From assembly GCA_035048485.1 (NCBI GenBank), contig CM068581.1, forward strand, positions 5,360,430 to 5,424,429: a stretch of DNA of 64,000 nucleotides, written 5' to 3'. Of the stretch, positions 1 to 12,315 are shown in pieces (the stretch's first letter is position 1; the number at the start of each line of letters is the position of its first letter). The translations under genes were made by a program, and so were the position numbers. The notes below the pieces were generated by a model. The model searched no databases. It saw nothing but the letters and a program-made list of their open reading frames with translations, and was not told where the DNA came from. The stretch comes from Pteria penguin. Taxonomy: Eukaryota; Mollusca; Bivalvia; Pterioida; Pteriidae.

Positions 1-478
1 AATAAATAGAATTAAACCATTCTGCATTAAAATTCTATTTGAACGTTTGATAATGGATTAAATTAAAATGAAATTTCTGACTTAAGTATATTTTCAGTTT
101 ATGGCACAGGACCCCGGTCATTATTTCATTTTCCAGTCAATAATTATCACATGATGCAGTTTTGAGTCATAAGCAGGGCTCCACATTAACGCTTGTCCGT
201 TTGTCCAGTACCAGTGAAAATTTTCAATGGACAAGTGAATCTTGCTAAGTACTTGCCCGATTGGACAAGCGATTTTTCTGTAAAGAAGTTTTAAAATTAA
301 AAAAAGAAACTGAATTGTAATCTTTTTTATCAAAATTTAAAGTCAAAAGCAGTGAGAGAACAACGATCAGGAAGTTTATTCTCAAAGCAAGGTTGGCAAC
401 GTTAAAATCTAAATACTGAATTACGATTGTGCATATGATAAATATGAGTTATCAGGGCTTGTACTGCCCATCGCATCG

Positions 479-587
479 GTTTTTAGTGTCACATCCGAAA
501 GACAGAACAACGGCATGACCAGAGCAGTACTCGAACTCCGGCTTCCTGATCAGGAGGCGAGTGCGATACCACTAGGCCACACCGGCT
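479..587 (-). repeat. tRNA-derived SINE, 5' head (partial)
   Basis: On the - strand the sequence starts GCCGGTGTGGCCTAGTGG, with an A-box-like TGGCCTAGTGG and a B-box-like GTTCGAGTAC, the two internal RNA polymerase III promoter elements of a tRNA. It continues into the same body as the SINE at 9376-9651 (for example the shared motif CATCCGAAAGACA, + strand). It is a SINE head, not a functional tRNA gene, because it does not fold into a full cloverleaf and is joined to SINE body. Confidence 0.8.
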
Positions 588-1876
588 TCACCCAACTGTT
601 GACTTGTTTGAACATTCTAAATAACTTTCAGTTTGTTTACAGCTATCACAATGAGAATCTAGCCATATTCCTTCTCCCAGGCGGTTTCACAACTCCATGG
701 ACCAAACTTTACATTTAGAGTGTGACATCACATCAATTTGCAGCCTCTGAGATATGGAGTTACCGGCTCTTAATTAAGACATACAAAACAAAAACTCCAC
801 AGATGATAAAAAAAAACCTCAGTCGTTTGTATTTTACACAAATTTATTTCCCCAAGTCACCGACGCAAGAATAAAATTACAATATCTTATCCATTTCATA
901 TTAGAAATATATCTCAAACGTGGGACAGATTAATGGATAAAACAGCATAACCGATAAATATCAACGCTCCTATGGCAACTTGCCCCCCCCCCTTTTTTTT
1001 TTCCCTCTCTCTTCTAAATGACTAAAGTCAGCATGCTTTTGGCGACAAGTGGAATCGCTTCAGATTTCTGTTGAATTTGTACGCCAAAAAAAAAATAGGA
1101 ACAGTAAAATACCGTCAACGATTGAATTCAGTAATAAATGCTAAGTTGTTTCCAGAACATTCCGGAAAATTCCTTTCTCACACTTAGTGACTTACACACG
1201 TGCATGATTCATTTGGTCAGAGGCAACTTTAATTACATTCATTCGACAAGATGATATGGGACTTATCAAAACAAAAAATATAATGGAACAAATCTCTCAA
1301 ATTGAGTAAAACAGATACGCATACCTTAGCTCCATCTTTTAACATTTGGGTAAACCCCGGAGCCCTAGGAACGTGCATCGCCATGTCTGTTTTTTGAGTG
1401 TTGTATATACTGGGTTTTAGTTTCCTTTACATCTCGAACGCGAACCTATCAGTACAGGGGTCGGTCAAAATGAAATTTTAACTATTAACTAAATAACATC
1501 GACGTTTCTGATTCTGAGTGTTATCTCGACATCTCATTACTGAATATCTAGTAAATACAGAGGTGTATGACATAAAAAGGTGTGAAATGGGGCAAATCCT
1601 TTATTATTAATTTTTGTTTGTCCGGGGGGGGGGGGGGGGGCAGGTGTTTGAATCTTAAGCATTAATTCTATTTATAAGATTTCCAGATAAATATCTAAAT
1701 TATATTACAATGTTGGTTACACATGCTACAAACCAGTACATAGACTATGACGTAAAGTCTTCTCAATTCAGATATATAGTCAGATGAAATTTAACCATTG
1801 GTTACCTTAATTAACCAGTGGTTAAAGTTTCGAAAAACTGAACTCTGAGTGATAAATTTATATATGACATTATGAT

Positions 1877-2255
1877 CAATCTGATTAAAACCATGTCTCT
1901 GTTCTGCTTCTCTATTTGTCCCATTGCCTATAGAGATCTGATGAAGCCTTGTGATGGCGCCTCAGTCACCGAAACCGTTATTTCCCATAGCCATGCAATC
2001 AGTGATTCGGCTAGACAAGTGATAGTGACGCAATATGTAACAAACACTGTGTCAAATGTGTCAAAAACTACCTTGTGGGTCACACACGCTGTGGATGTTA
2101 GTTTCATCACTAGGATTTTGTAGCCGATCCATTGATGGGCTGAAAATCACAGTTCACTAGAACGTGATCCCTTACGGGGTTTCACCATATCTTCAAGTTT
2201 ATACGCAATGGGACAAATAGAGAAGCGGAATAAAGATATGGTTTTAATCAGAAAG
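1877..2255. mobile_element. 379-bp MITE with about 50-bp TIRs, copy 1
   Basis: The left end CAATCTGATTAAAACC recurs inverted at the right end (GGTTTTAATCAG), with about 50 bp of imperfect inverted repeat including TCTATTTGTCCCATTG. It is flanked by cattatgat (1868-1876) and tattatgat (2256-2264), a 9-bp target duplication with one mismatch. A second copy lies at 13829-14208. Long TIRs with a 9-bp duplication suggest a Mutator-like (MULE) non-autonomous element; no transposase is encoded. Confidence 0.8.
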
Positions 2256-3033
2256 TATTATGATCAGCTGAAAAAAAATGTGACCGCCCCTCAGTCTTCC
2301 ACGATTTCCTAAGCTTATAAGATAAATAAATTAACATACTATTTAGTACTGAGCCAACAGACTCTTTCACGTTTATTACAATTTTATTACGAGACTGACA
2401 TTTGGTTTGCTAAATCATCACTGTTCCCGTAAAATGACATCAGAGACAATCAAAAATTTTACGAAAACCTTTAAAGTAGTAGGCTACGATTTCAGAGGCA
2501 TTGTCAGCTCAAACTTCAGCACAGGCTTACCGGCTGCAGTCAGTGAGAAAGGGAATTTGAAACCACTAGATATCGTCCATTAAGTAACTGATCTTTGTCA
2601 TTTTAAAATTATCAACCAGTTGCTGACCACTACCAGAATAGATAAAAGTGGCAGAATTAAGGAGTCGTAGAATTCGTTCAACGGCGAACTAGCAGTTTGA
2701 GATGTAAACTGGCGGCAAAGCAAACATGCAAATGTACATATAGACATATAGATATTGATATCTCCAGTAAACATTTCCGGCAAAAACTATTTTATTCGTC
2801 TATCTTGAAATCCACTGAAGGTTTCATTAAATCCAATAACAGAAACAACTTATAGACAACAGAATAGAAGTACAGCACTTCGGAAATTTGAGTATACCTT
2901 TATGTTAATCTAATCTCTCATTATATGCCTGACATAATGTAGTATTGCAAAAACATGACCTCACAATCCAGGCGAAAATAGTTTAGCGTTTTAGTGGTAA
3001 ATATTATCACAGACATATATACACACGTGTATA

Positions 3034-3168
3034 CAGTGGCGGATTTAAAGAGGGGGGCGGGGGCCCGGGTCTTCTCTTTCCGCCGCATATTTACCAATAT
3101 TGCTGACTAGTTTTACTAATACACATGTGCCCCCCCCCCCCCTTTCGGAAATCCTGGATCCGCCACTG
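3034..3168. mobile_element. Short MITE with CAGTGGCGGAT termini
   Basis: It starts CAGTGGCGGAT and ends ATCCGCCACTG, with a G-rich tract inside the left end and a C-rich tract inside the right. The 5-bp sequence gtata flanks both sides. A related copy at 18275-18435 is flanked by catga on both sides, supporting a true 5-bp target duplication. A single right-end fragment of the family lies near 3428-3456. Confidence 0.75.
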
Positions 3169-3204
3169 GTATATCTCTGATATTACTTTAGACCGCAATA
3201 TAAA

Positions 3205-3291
3205 GCATCTTCACGAGTCAAGGGGATGCGCTACATAAACTTCTTTATCGAGAGAAGTTTGCCTAGCGCATCCCCTTGACTCGTGAAAATG
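3205..3291. mobile_element. Palindromic mini-element, 22-bp perfect arms
   Basis: Arms TCACGAGTCAAGGGGATGCG and its exact complement flank a loop of about 33 nt. The 8-mer aatataaa occurs at 3197-3204 and again at 3292-3299, a possible 8-bp target duplication. It encodes nothing. Confidence 0.65.
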
Positions 3292-3910
3292 AATATAAAT
3301 TTGTAATCATCAATCGAGATAGGTGATTCCATTCCGACAAAGCAAATATCTCAGTATAGGCCTATATTGAATTATCATTCATCGCTCCGTTTTCCCACAG
3401 CAGTGAGGATATATGCAGCGAAAAGAATGGGGGCGCCCCCTCTAAATCCACCACTGCGAAGCACGTGTTTTAATTCATATTGTGTAAAGAGATATATATA
3501 CACTCGGTAGATGCATGCGTTTTCATATTTTTTTCCTTCTGCTTCTGACAACGATCGAAAACATAATTTTATATGAATATCAGGATTCAGACCATATAAG
3601 TAAATTTATAATACCCAGTACCACTCAGTGAAGAATTTGAAAGCTTATCCGCAAAACCTTCTGATCAAAGAATCCACTAAGTTGTTTCAGAGGGGTGCTG
3701 CATTTATGTTAAAACCGTACTTTTAAAATACAACGTACATGTCTGGTAAATGAAGCTAATTGGTCAGCCAGACCAGTTCACATAATCTACACGATAACTT
3801 CAAAGTACATCAGATTTATTTATTTCGTACATGTATCGATATCGTTTACGTAGTTTGTGTGTGTGTGTGTTATCTGAGAAAAAAATATGATCTCTCTATC
3901 TCTCTCTGTC

Positions 3911-4464
3911 TAAAGCACAAATAGGATCAGTGAAACACTCGGGAGTACTATGGACCTTGGATCTCCGAAGAAATACCTGTAGAAAACAAAGACAAATTAG
4001 ACAAATATATAAAGCACAAAGACACTACAGCTAACAGGGCACCCTTTATTTCACTTAAATTCGTTCCCCGTCTGGGGCTCAAACCTACGACCTATATGGT
4101 ACCGAATCACCTAGCTATCATGCATCCGACCCTCTAACCGACTGAGCTACCCGAGCTACACAAAAATAGAGCTTTAATAGCCAATCATTAGCTAATCGCA
4201 TGCATGACAACACGGCCGCGGAAAGTTCAGGGATTTACCCGACGTAAACGTAGGCGGTTCCTCTGAAAGAATACAATCACTGAAAGAGAAATAAACATAT
4301 AAAGCACAAATAGGATCAGTGAAACACCTGGGAGTACTATGGACCTTGGATCTCCGAAGAAATACCTGTAGAAAATAAAGACAAATTAGACAAACATATA
4401 GAGCACAAAGACACTACAGCTAACAAGGCACCCTATATTTCACTTATATTCGTTCCCCGTCTGG
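3911..4464. repeat. Direct duplication, two copies 389 bp apart
   Basis: A unit of about 165 bp starting TAAAGCACAAATAGGATCAG occurs at 3911-4075 and again at 4300-4464 with few differences. The last about 63 bp of the second copy (4402-4464) is repeated inverted at 4481-4543, making a hairpin immediately before the AT microsatellite. Confidence 0.85.
4070..4160 (-). repeat. tRNA-like SINE head between the duplicated units
   Basis: Read on the - strand, GTAGCTCGGGTAGCTCAGTC is a tRNA-like 5' end with an A-box (TAGCTCAGTCGG), followed by a B-box-like GGTTTGAGCCCC. It lies directly after the CGTTCCCCGTCTGG end of the first duplicated unit, so that whole block is probably one SINE family copied in tandem. 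Confidence 0.65.
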
Positions 4465-4542
4465 AACTGGGGTTCTAGTCCCAGACGGGGAACGAATTTA
4501 AGTGAAATATAGGGTGCCTTGTTAGCTGTAATGTCTTTATGC

Positions 4543-4766
<224 letters not shown>

Positions 4767-5023
4767 GTATAAAGGATAATAATAATTAAATATGAAATAT
4801 TATTTGAAATCCCCTGTGATATTTTCGGGATTGCACTTTATTTATATTAAAACCACGTAAATTACCGGAAATTAACGAAACCGGAGAAGTTCAGCGCATG
4901 CGAAATATTGGGTTGACAGGTGCAGGAGATAGTGTACACAAATAATTGCTTTGTTTATACAATAGACATTAAAGATTTATGTCTCACAATATAGAATATA
5001 GACTATAGAGATTTGTCAAGAAT

Positions 5024-5103
5024 ATGAAGAGAAGAAATGCGGATTGTGGTAAAGTCAGACGCCTTCCCAAGCGAAGCAAAATAACGGAAGGTTTCTACGG
5101 AAG
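5024..5103 (+). CDS. MACO1: Macoilin exon 1 (residues 1-27)
   Basis: Encodes the basic N-terminus MKRRNADCGKVRRL and onward, ending with two bases of a Ser codon at donor AAG|GTACAC. The Ser is completed in exon 2. Confidence 0.95.
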
Positions 5104-8100
5104 GTACACATTTTCAATATGGCAGCAAACGTACTAATCATATGCAAAGTCGTGTAAAATAAGAAATGTCAGTGAATGTCTTGGTGTATAAATTTATGAT
5201 AGTTTTATACATGTAATGTCTTCTTCAATTTCTGTGTAGGATATCCATGTAAATAGACGATCGAGATTTACTATAGGCATTTGTACTTGCAACCAAATGG
5301 AGTGATGTGACATCTCTATTGAAGTATTGCATTTTTGCAATAGATCTAGAATTTTTCACAATAGTTCCAGTCTTACAACTTGTGTATGTGCGATAGTCCT
5401 TCCAGACAGTTAGCTTCAAACCTGAAAGAAAAGTGATCTCCTAAAATTGCTGAGCAACTTTCAATACATTCAGGTTTTTTAGCTAGCCATCAGGAATATG
5501 CATTTTCTCGAAGTCGGCATGACATCACACTAAGATCTAAATGAAGATAATCCTCTAAACATTTCTGAGGATGACCTGGGGGATAAACTTGGTGTTTATC
5601 ATAGGCCGTAATGCAACTTTGCTAAATAATGTTTCGAGCACAAGAGCTAAATGTGTCTTAAAACGTTTGAAATTCATTGAGGAGCTTCATGACGATTGAC
5701 TTTCTTTCCTTCTTAGTATATTATGTGACTGCAGTTTGCAAAAACGAGATTTCAAAATATCGGATTCTTCATAGAGAGCGATGATAAATCCCGAGAGTTA
5801 TTTCCCAACAAATATGATACAAATTAGGTCATGTGAGCAGTCCGACTTCAAGAATATACTCATCGTGAATAGGTCTATTGATATTCTGTCTTTGACGTAC
5901 AATGTAAAAAACTGTTGTATGTAAATACAACAGCTTTTTGAAGAAATAAAATACTAGAATATTAGACCTTTATCAATATCTATACCTTGAATTGTCAGAC
6001 TTTGAATAACAGTAGATAAGAACAGGAAGAAATATTGATAGACCTCTTCCCTTCAACTGCAGAGCTGTAACAGTGGACTACAAAGTCATTAACATTCCCT
6101 CCAAATCAATCAGGATGATGTCAAATTACATTATGATGTAGTAGATAGTTTTTGAATGTAATAAATTTAATCAGTTACTTCCCTTTTCCGCCATTTTTGT
6201 AGTGAAGCTTGAGTTTTTGCTTTATATTCAGACCAATTTTTGTCCTAGCTTTTTGCGAATGCGTGGGGACAATAAACTCATTTGTCTGTCCGTCCGTTTG
6301 TGTGTCACAAAAAACTTTATCTGTGGTCATAACTTTTTAACCGTAGGACGTAGGGCTTTCATATTTGGTATGTGTTTCCCTAATTGCAATACATGGCTAG
6401 GTTAGAGGCTATTCAGGATGTAATGTTTGCTGCCCAAGGTACCAGGCTGAAGCAGGTGTTTAGTACAAGGTGGCTCAGTTTTGAGGGTAGTGTTCAGGCA
6501 GTAGTCGATAATTATTCCAGGATTGTGAGTGTATTTCTAGAGGACTCGTCTGCCAAGGCCTTGTCTATGCACAAACCCATCACCTGTTTCAAGTTTTTGT
6601 ATGTGGCACATTTCCTTGCCGATGCCTTGAAGCCCCTTGCAATTATTTGCAAAAGCTACCAGAGGTCAGAGTTAGACTTCACTGAGGTGGATCCTTTGCT
6701 TAGATCTACAGTCAAGGTTCTGGAGAAATTAGAGTCTCAGCCTGGCCCTTATCTCAGTGAGTTTTTGTCTGTGTCCCAAAGGAACCTTGTAATGATTCCA
6801 CTAGGAGTAGGTTCACTGATGAAGGTGATGCTGCCACTTTGTCTGCTTTGTCTAAGGTATTTGATCACTCCACTTTAGGTGATGATCAGTCAATAGGAAT
6901 GGTAGCCAAATTCATAGAGTCTCATGGTATCATTAAGTCAACATGTGCTAGTATAAGACAGGAGTTTGAGTGTTTCTTTGAGCAATGTAAGGCTAAGGGC
7001 TTGTCTGGTGTGTCAGAGGTCTGTCAGTTTGCACTTAGAAAGAGGGAGATGTACCCATCTGTCAGTGCTTCTGTTGAAAGGCTCCTGGTTGCTCCTGTTA
7101 GTACTGTTGATTGTGAGAGGGGATTTAGCAAACAGAACCTTATCAAGACCAAACTTAGGAACAGTCTGAAAGTCAAAACACTGGAAAACCTTATGAGACT
7201 GTCTATGTGCAGTGATTCAGTGGACTCATTTGATTATGATAGTGCATTCAAGAAGTGGGTTCTTCTGAAAAAAAGAAGAATTATGATTCCAAAATACTAG
7301 ATAGTGACTGAGTGTTCCACAGTACATTTTAAAGCTAGTGCTGATGTTTGTATATTTTGTGAGACAGTCATTCTGAATATATGCTACTTCATTACTGTGC
7401 TTATCTTACTTGATAATATTTTATATTTAGCAATTTTTTAAACTGTTCATTGTATCATCATTTGATAATTAGTGACAATAAATATATAAAAACAAAGGAA
7501 AGTGTTATGCATTTGTTAAACAGCTGTGAATACGTAATTTTAGCTGAGAATTATATTGCGCCCCTTCGATACATCTTTCATGAGAAAAGTGGCTACACTT
7601 TTTTTCAAGCCAGTGTGAGCCCTGCAATACCTTTTTGTTGGTACCAGAATTTTGTAACGTACAGACTCAGACATACGGTAATTTCCAACTGTGAAATAAT
7701 TTTCTCCAGTTTCTACTTTTGTCAGAGAAAAAGTAACTGGTGGTGACAGCTAGAATTATCGGCTATTTTCACCAGTTGCCAGCTGCTAATGACATCCCTG
7801 TTTCCAATTTACTACTCTAAATTTTACAAAGTTATAATGTCTTCAAAGCAAATTCCTCAAAAGAAAAACAACTCATAATAATACAGGGGTTACCATGGCT
7901 TTCAGGGTGAATGATAAAATTCTCTCTCCAAAATATACTGTGACAGATTTCACATTTTTATGCAGTGCCGTCTCTGTGTATTTTGGGACTGGGGCCAGGG
8001 CCTAATTGGGAAAAATAGCGTTGTTTTGGATCAAATTGGGAAAAAATTCAATAAAATGAGAAAAGCAGTATTATCAATGGCATTTGTTTATTTCAAGTAC

Positions 8101-11100
8101 ATCTCGTTTTTGACCGGATTGCAAAGCAATTCTGGTCTATGAATTGGTGAAAGCCATCTGTCCGTCAGTCCGTCATACCGTCCGTCTGTCAGCACAGTGT
8201 CAACATTTTACGTTTAGCTTGGTTTCTTTCATACCCCAAAGGGTACTTATGTCAAAGTTGGTAGGGTTGTAGATAAGATACTTGAATGTTCATATCCAAC
8301 CAATACAAAAATTTAGTGACCTTGACCTTGACTTTACGCTTCAGTGAATACACACTGTTTTTTGCCTTTAGGGTGACCACTTGCATACATGTATTGTTAA
8401 TGTTAATGGAAAGCAATTCCTGTCTATAAATTGGCAAAATTCGTCTGTCCGTCCGTCCACCCATCCGTCCAGCTTCAACATTTTGCGTTTAGCATTTGCA
8501 ATCTGGTCATACCGTCCTTGACGGTTTCTTGTTCCTAAGATACAGTCCTTCTTAAAATTATACAAAAAATATATTGAATTGAGGAATCACCAGGTCCAAC
8601 TTCAGTCATGCAGAATTTAAACTAAATGAGCTTCATCTTACAAAGAGCATTGCCAATTTGAGGAAAATGAAAGACAGATTTCTTAGTCTGTGTAATATTC
8701 TATAAACATGACAAGTTGTATTGTATAGAATTTACATTGTTTATCGTAATAATTCTGCTTGCATATATGTCAGTACTTTCTGGATTCTTATCTGAGTCTG
8801 TCAGAATTGTGTAGACTGGTGCCGTGGTGTATGGATCATAACTTTAGAACCATTAGGGACAGGGCCTTAATATTTCACATACATGTGTATTCCTTGTGCC
8901 AAGACTTTTCATTGGGTACCCAAATTTCAGACCTTGTGACCTTGACCTGGAAGTTTGACTTTTAAAAAACTTTAACCTTGGTCGTAACTTATGAACATAA
9001 GAGATGTGGCATAAATATTTCATGTATGTACTCCTTTGTGACAAGACCCTTCATTATGTGTCATAATTTTTTACATTTTGACATTAAAACTTTTGCTGCT
9101 TAAATTTGGTTGCCTTTGCAAGCTGTGTTGTTTTCTGACAACTCTTTTCAGTATCATCATTATAAATTATTTTTAATGATTATATTTTATTTTCATCTAT
9201 TACTATTATTTTTTTATTTTCATTTATTACTATTATTATCATTATTCTAAAATACATAAGTCGGTGTGGCCTAGTGAATGAGGTGCTCAGCTCATGGTCT
9301 AGAGGTCACAGGTTCATTTCCCACCCTGGGCACACCAGTGTTCTATCTTCTGGATGAGACAGTAAAAACCAAGATTGATTGATTGATTGATGGATTGATT
9401 TTTGTTTTACGTTGCACCACGAATATTTCACGTATATGGTGACGGCATCTGCCTGATGCGGGGCATACAAATTTTGACCTTTGCAATGGACCCACCCGAA
9501 GCAGTGAGGGATCTTTAACGTGCCATGCATATCACGACATAGGGCCTCGGTTTTTACTGTCTCATCCGAAAGACATGACACCGGTATGACCAGAGCGGGA
9601 CTCGAACCCCGGCCTCCCAATCAGGAGTCCGATGCGATACCACTAGGCTTCAAAACCAAGATCCCATGTCATGGTAGGCATGGCAAGTAAAAGATCCTTT
9701 ACTGCTTCAATCATGTCCGTTGCAAAGGTAGAAATTTCTATGCAACGCATCAAGCAGATGTCATCACTTTATACATGAAATAACCGAGGACTGACGTAAA
9801 AAAATAATCAATTACTCTAAAATACAGATTAAACTGACGACATTCCAATTTCCTTGTTTGAATATTGCATCCAGTATTCTTAAAATGTATTCCTCTTCCT
9901 GTAAGGATTTGATTGGATTCTAATTATTTTATTTTCATTATCTATTATATATATCGATTTATCATCATTAGAGGCATGTAATTACAATCATCTAGAGAGA
10001 TATTACACTAGGAGATAGACTAGTTCCTGGATTATTTAATATATATGCATATGTACATGCAATTCTGACCTTAGGACTATCAAGCCTTTCATCGGTATAC
10101 CTCTATCAACAAAATTGCTCCTACATGTATCAAGTCACATTACAATATTTTCCATGGATTTATTCTTGGGTTTAAAACAAATAGTTCTCTACAGAAGCAT
10201 TTGACGTTGATTATTCAAAATGTTTGAAAGGTTAAGTAAAATGATAGGCAATACGCCTAATAATGTATGGTGGATGGAGTGAAAAAGGGGCAGAAATCTG
10301 TATCTCATGCACTCCTGGGTTCTGGGGCCTAGGTATTGGTGTATAATGCCATGTTAATGAGCTCCTGGGGTCTGGGACTTGGGTATTGTTGTATAATGCC
10401 CCATTAATGAGCTCCTGTGTTCTGGGCCCTAGGTATTGGTGTATAATGTCCCGTTAATGGGCTCCTGGTGTATGGGACCTAGGTATTGGTGTATAATGCC
10501 CTGTTAATTAGCTCCTGGGTTTTGGGGCCTAGGTATTGGTGTATAATGCCCCGTTAATGAGCTCCTGGGTTCTTGGGCCTAGGTATTGGTGTATAATGCC
10601 CTGTTAACGAGCTCCTGGCTTTTGGGGTCTAGGTGTTGGTGTGTAATGCCCTGTTAAGGAGCTCCTGGTTTTGGGGCCTAGGTATTGGTGTATAATGCCC
10701 TGTTAAGGAGCTCCTGGGTTTGGGGCCTAGGTATTGGCATATAATACCCTGTTAAGGAGCTCCTGGGTTTGGGGCCTAGGTATTGGTGTATATGCCTGTT
10801 AATGGACTTTTACTTCTCATGATATAATCTTCATCTTACAAAAAATCTACAAAAACATTCTTTCTTAAATGAAGTATGACATTCAGAACATTGTGTTGCC
10901 CTCTGTCTCTATTGTCACAGTTTTCATTTGTTTCCTTGATTTCAATTCAAGGGTTTCTATTTGTTTCCTGAATTTGTTTTGAATGTTTCCTCATTTACAA
11001 TTTGTTTTAGATTATTTCTCTGTTTACTTTAACATGTATAATGACATACTATACATGCAGTCATTCATGGTATTTGTTAAATATAAACATTTATATAGAT

Positions 11101-11363
11101 AGACTGTCACTTAACATCTCTAAGGTTTAGATGTTTCTTGTATCCATGTTAAAGAAGTTGAGTAGTGGAAGGAGAGGTTTCGTTATAGTACTTACTATGT
11201 ACATGTACTTTATATTGTTGTCACAATTATTTAAGAAAATGTATATAGTGATATTTGGCTTGTTTCATTATCATGATTCCATACCCGAAGAGGCTCATAA
11301 TGCCGAAATGCATGTTATAATGGAATAAAAGATAATTTTTCTACTTTGTAAAAAGACGGTGTG

Positions 11364-11408
<45 letters not shown>

Positions 11409-12279
11409 TGGTATATATTATATATCACTTATAATATACATATGTATATGATTGTTTTATATGTCTTTGTGCTTCATTAGTGTGTATTTTTGTTTCCATT
11501 CCCTACTGCCAATATACACCAGTGAAGCACAAAAACATATAAACATACTTTGTATTTACATTATACTTTCCGTTTTGTCTATCTTGTACCTCAATTTGAC
11601 CCTGAACTCTTTATAAAATGTGATACAAGTGTGTAGCTATGATGATGGGACAGCAGTACTTCAAATCACTGTGATTTGTGTTTTTATGAATAAAAAGCCA
11701 AAATTGTGTTAATTGTCATGTTTATTCACAATCAACATTTCTTAGTTTTATCTACATAAAAATGAAAATAAACAAGAAATTATATGTGTGTGTACACATT
11801 TACTGTAGACTGGGTAGTTGGTAAGACATATTGGTCACATTGTGTGTAGTTGACCTGATGATGATATTGTATGTATGGGGTCAGTAAATTCCATACGGAA
11901 CTCCTATATACCATATTTGATTAACTATTGCTATATGAATAATGATTAAAGAAAAAAAAGAGAACCTCTCAATGGGTTGTTCAAGTGGTAATCATTTAAT
12001 TATATTTTTTTTATTACAGCACATTTCTGTACCTGAAATTTCTGATGGTGTGGGCACTTGTTCTAATGGCTGACTTCATTTTGGAATTCCGGTTTGAATA
12101 TTTATGGCCTTTTTGGCTTCTTGTCCGTAGTGTTTACGACTCATTCAAATACCAAGGACTTGTAAGTGTAATATAATTATATCATAACTCTGTATAAAAA
12201 TTCTATCATTATAGAATTTTAAATGTCATTGATTATCATACACTTTTAAATTCTTAAAATCTTACCAAATATAATATTG

Positions 12280-12315
<36 letters not shown>

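Larger units (their letters stand above)
5104..12019 (+). other. Macoilin intron 1, repeat-filled
   Basis: About 6.9 kb. It holds a hAT-type transposase relic (6384-7300), CCGTCC-type elements near 6260-6380 and 8112-9060, a nested SINE pair (9262-9793), a 50-bp minisatellite (10301-10800) and a TA repeat with a hairpin (11370-11545). Nothing was recognised in 5110-6200 or 7301-7950. Confidence 0.8.

Noticed and set aside
530..590. Possible tRNA gene
   Set aside because: Pol III boxes are present but there is no complete cloverleaf, and the sequence continues into SINE body. The same holds for 4070, 9262, 19621, 43470, 53200, 53690 and 55560.
1872..2123. 83-codon frame on + and a 60-codon frame on -
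   Set aside because: Both lie inside the 379-bp MITE and have no counterpart frame in the second copy.
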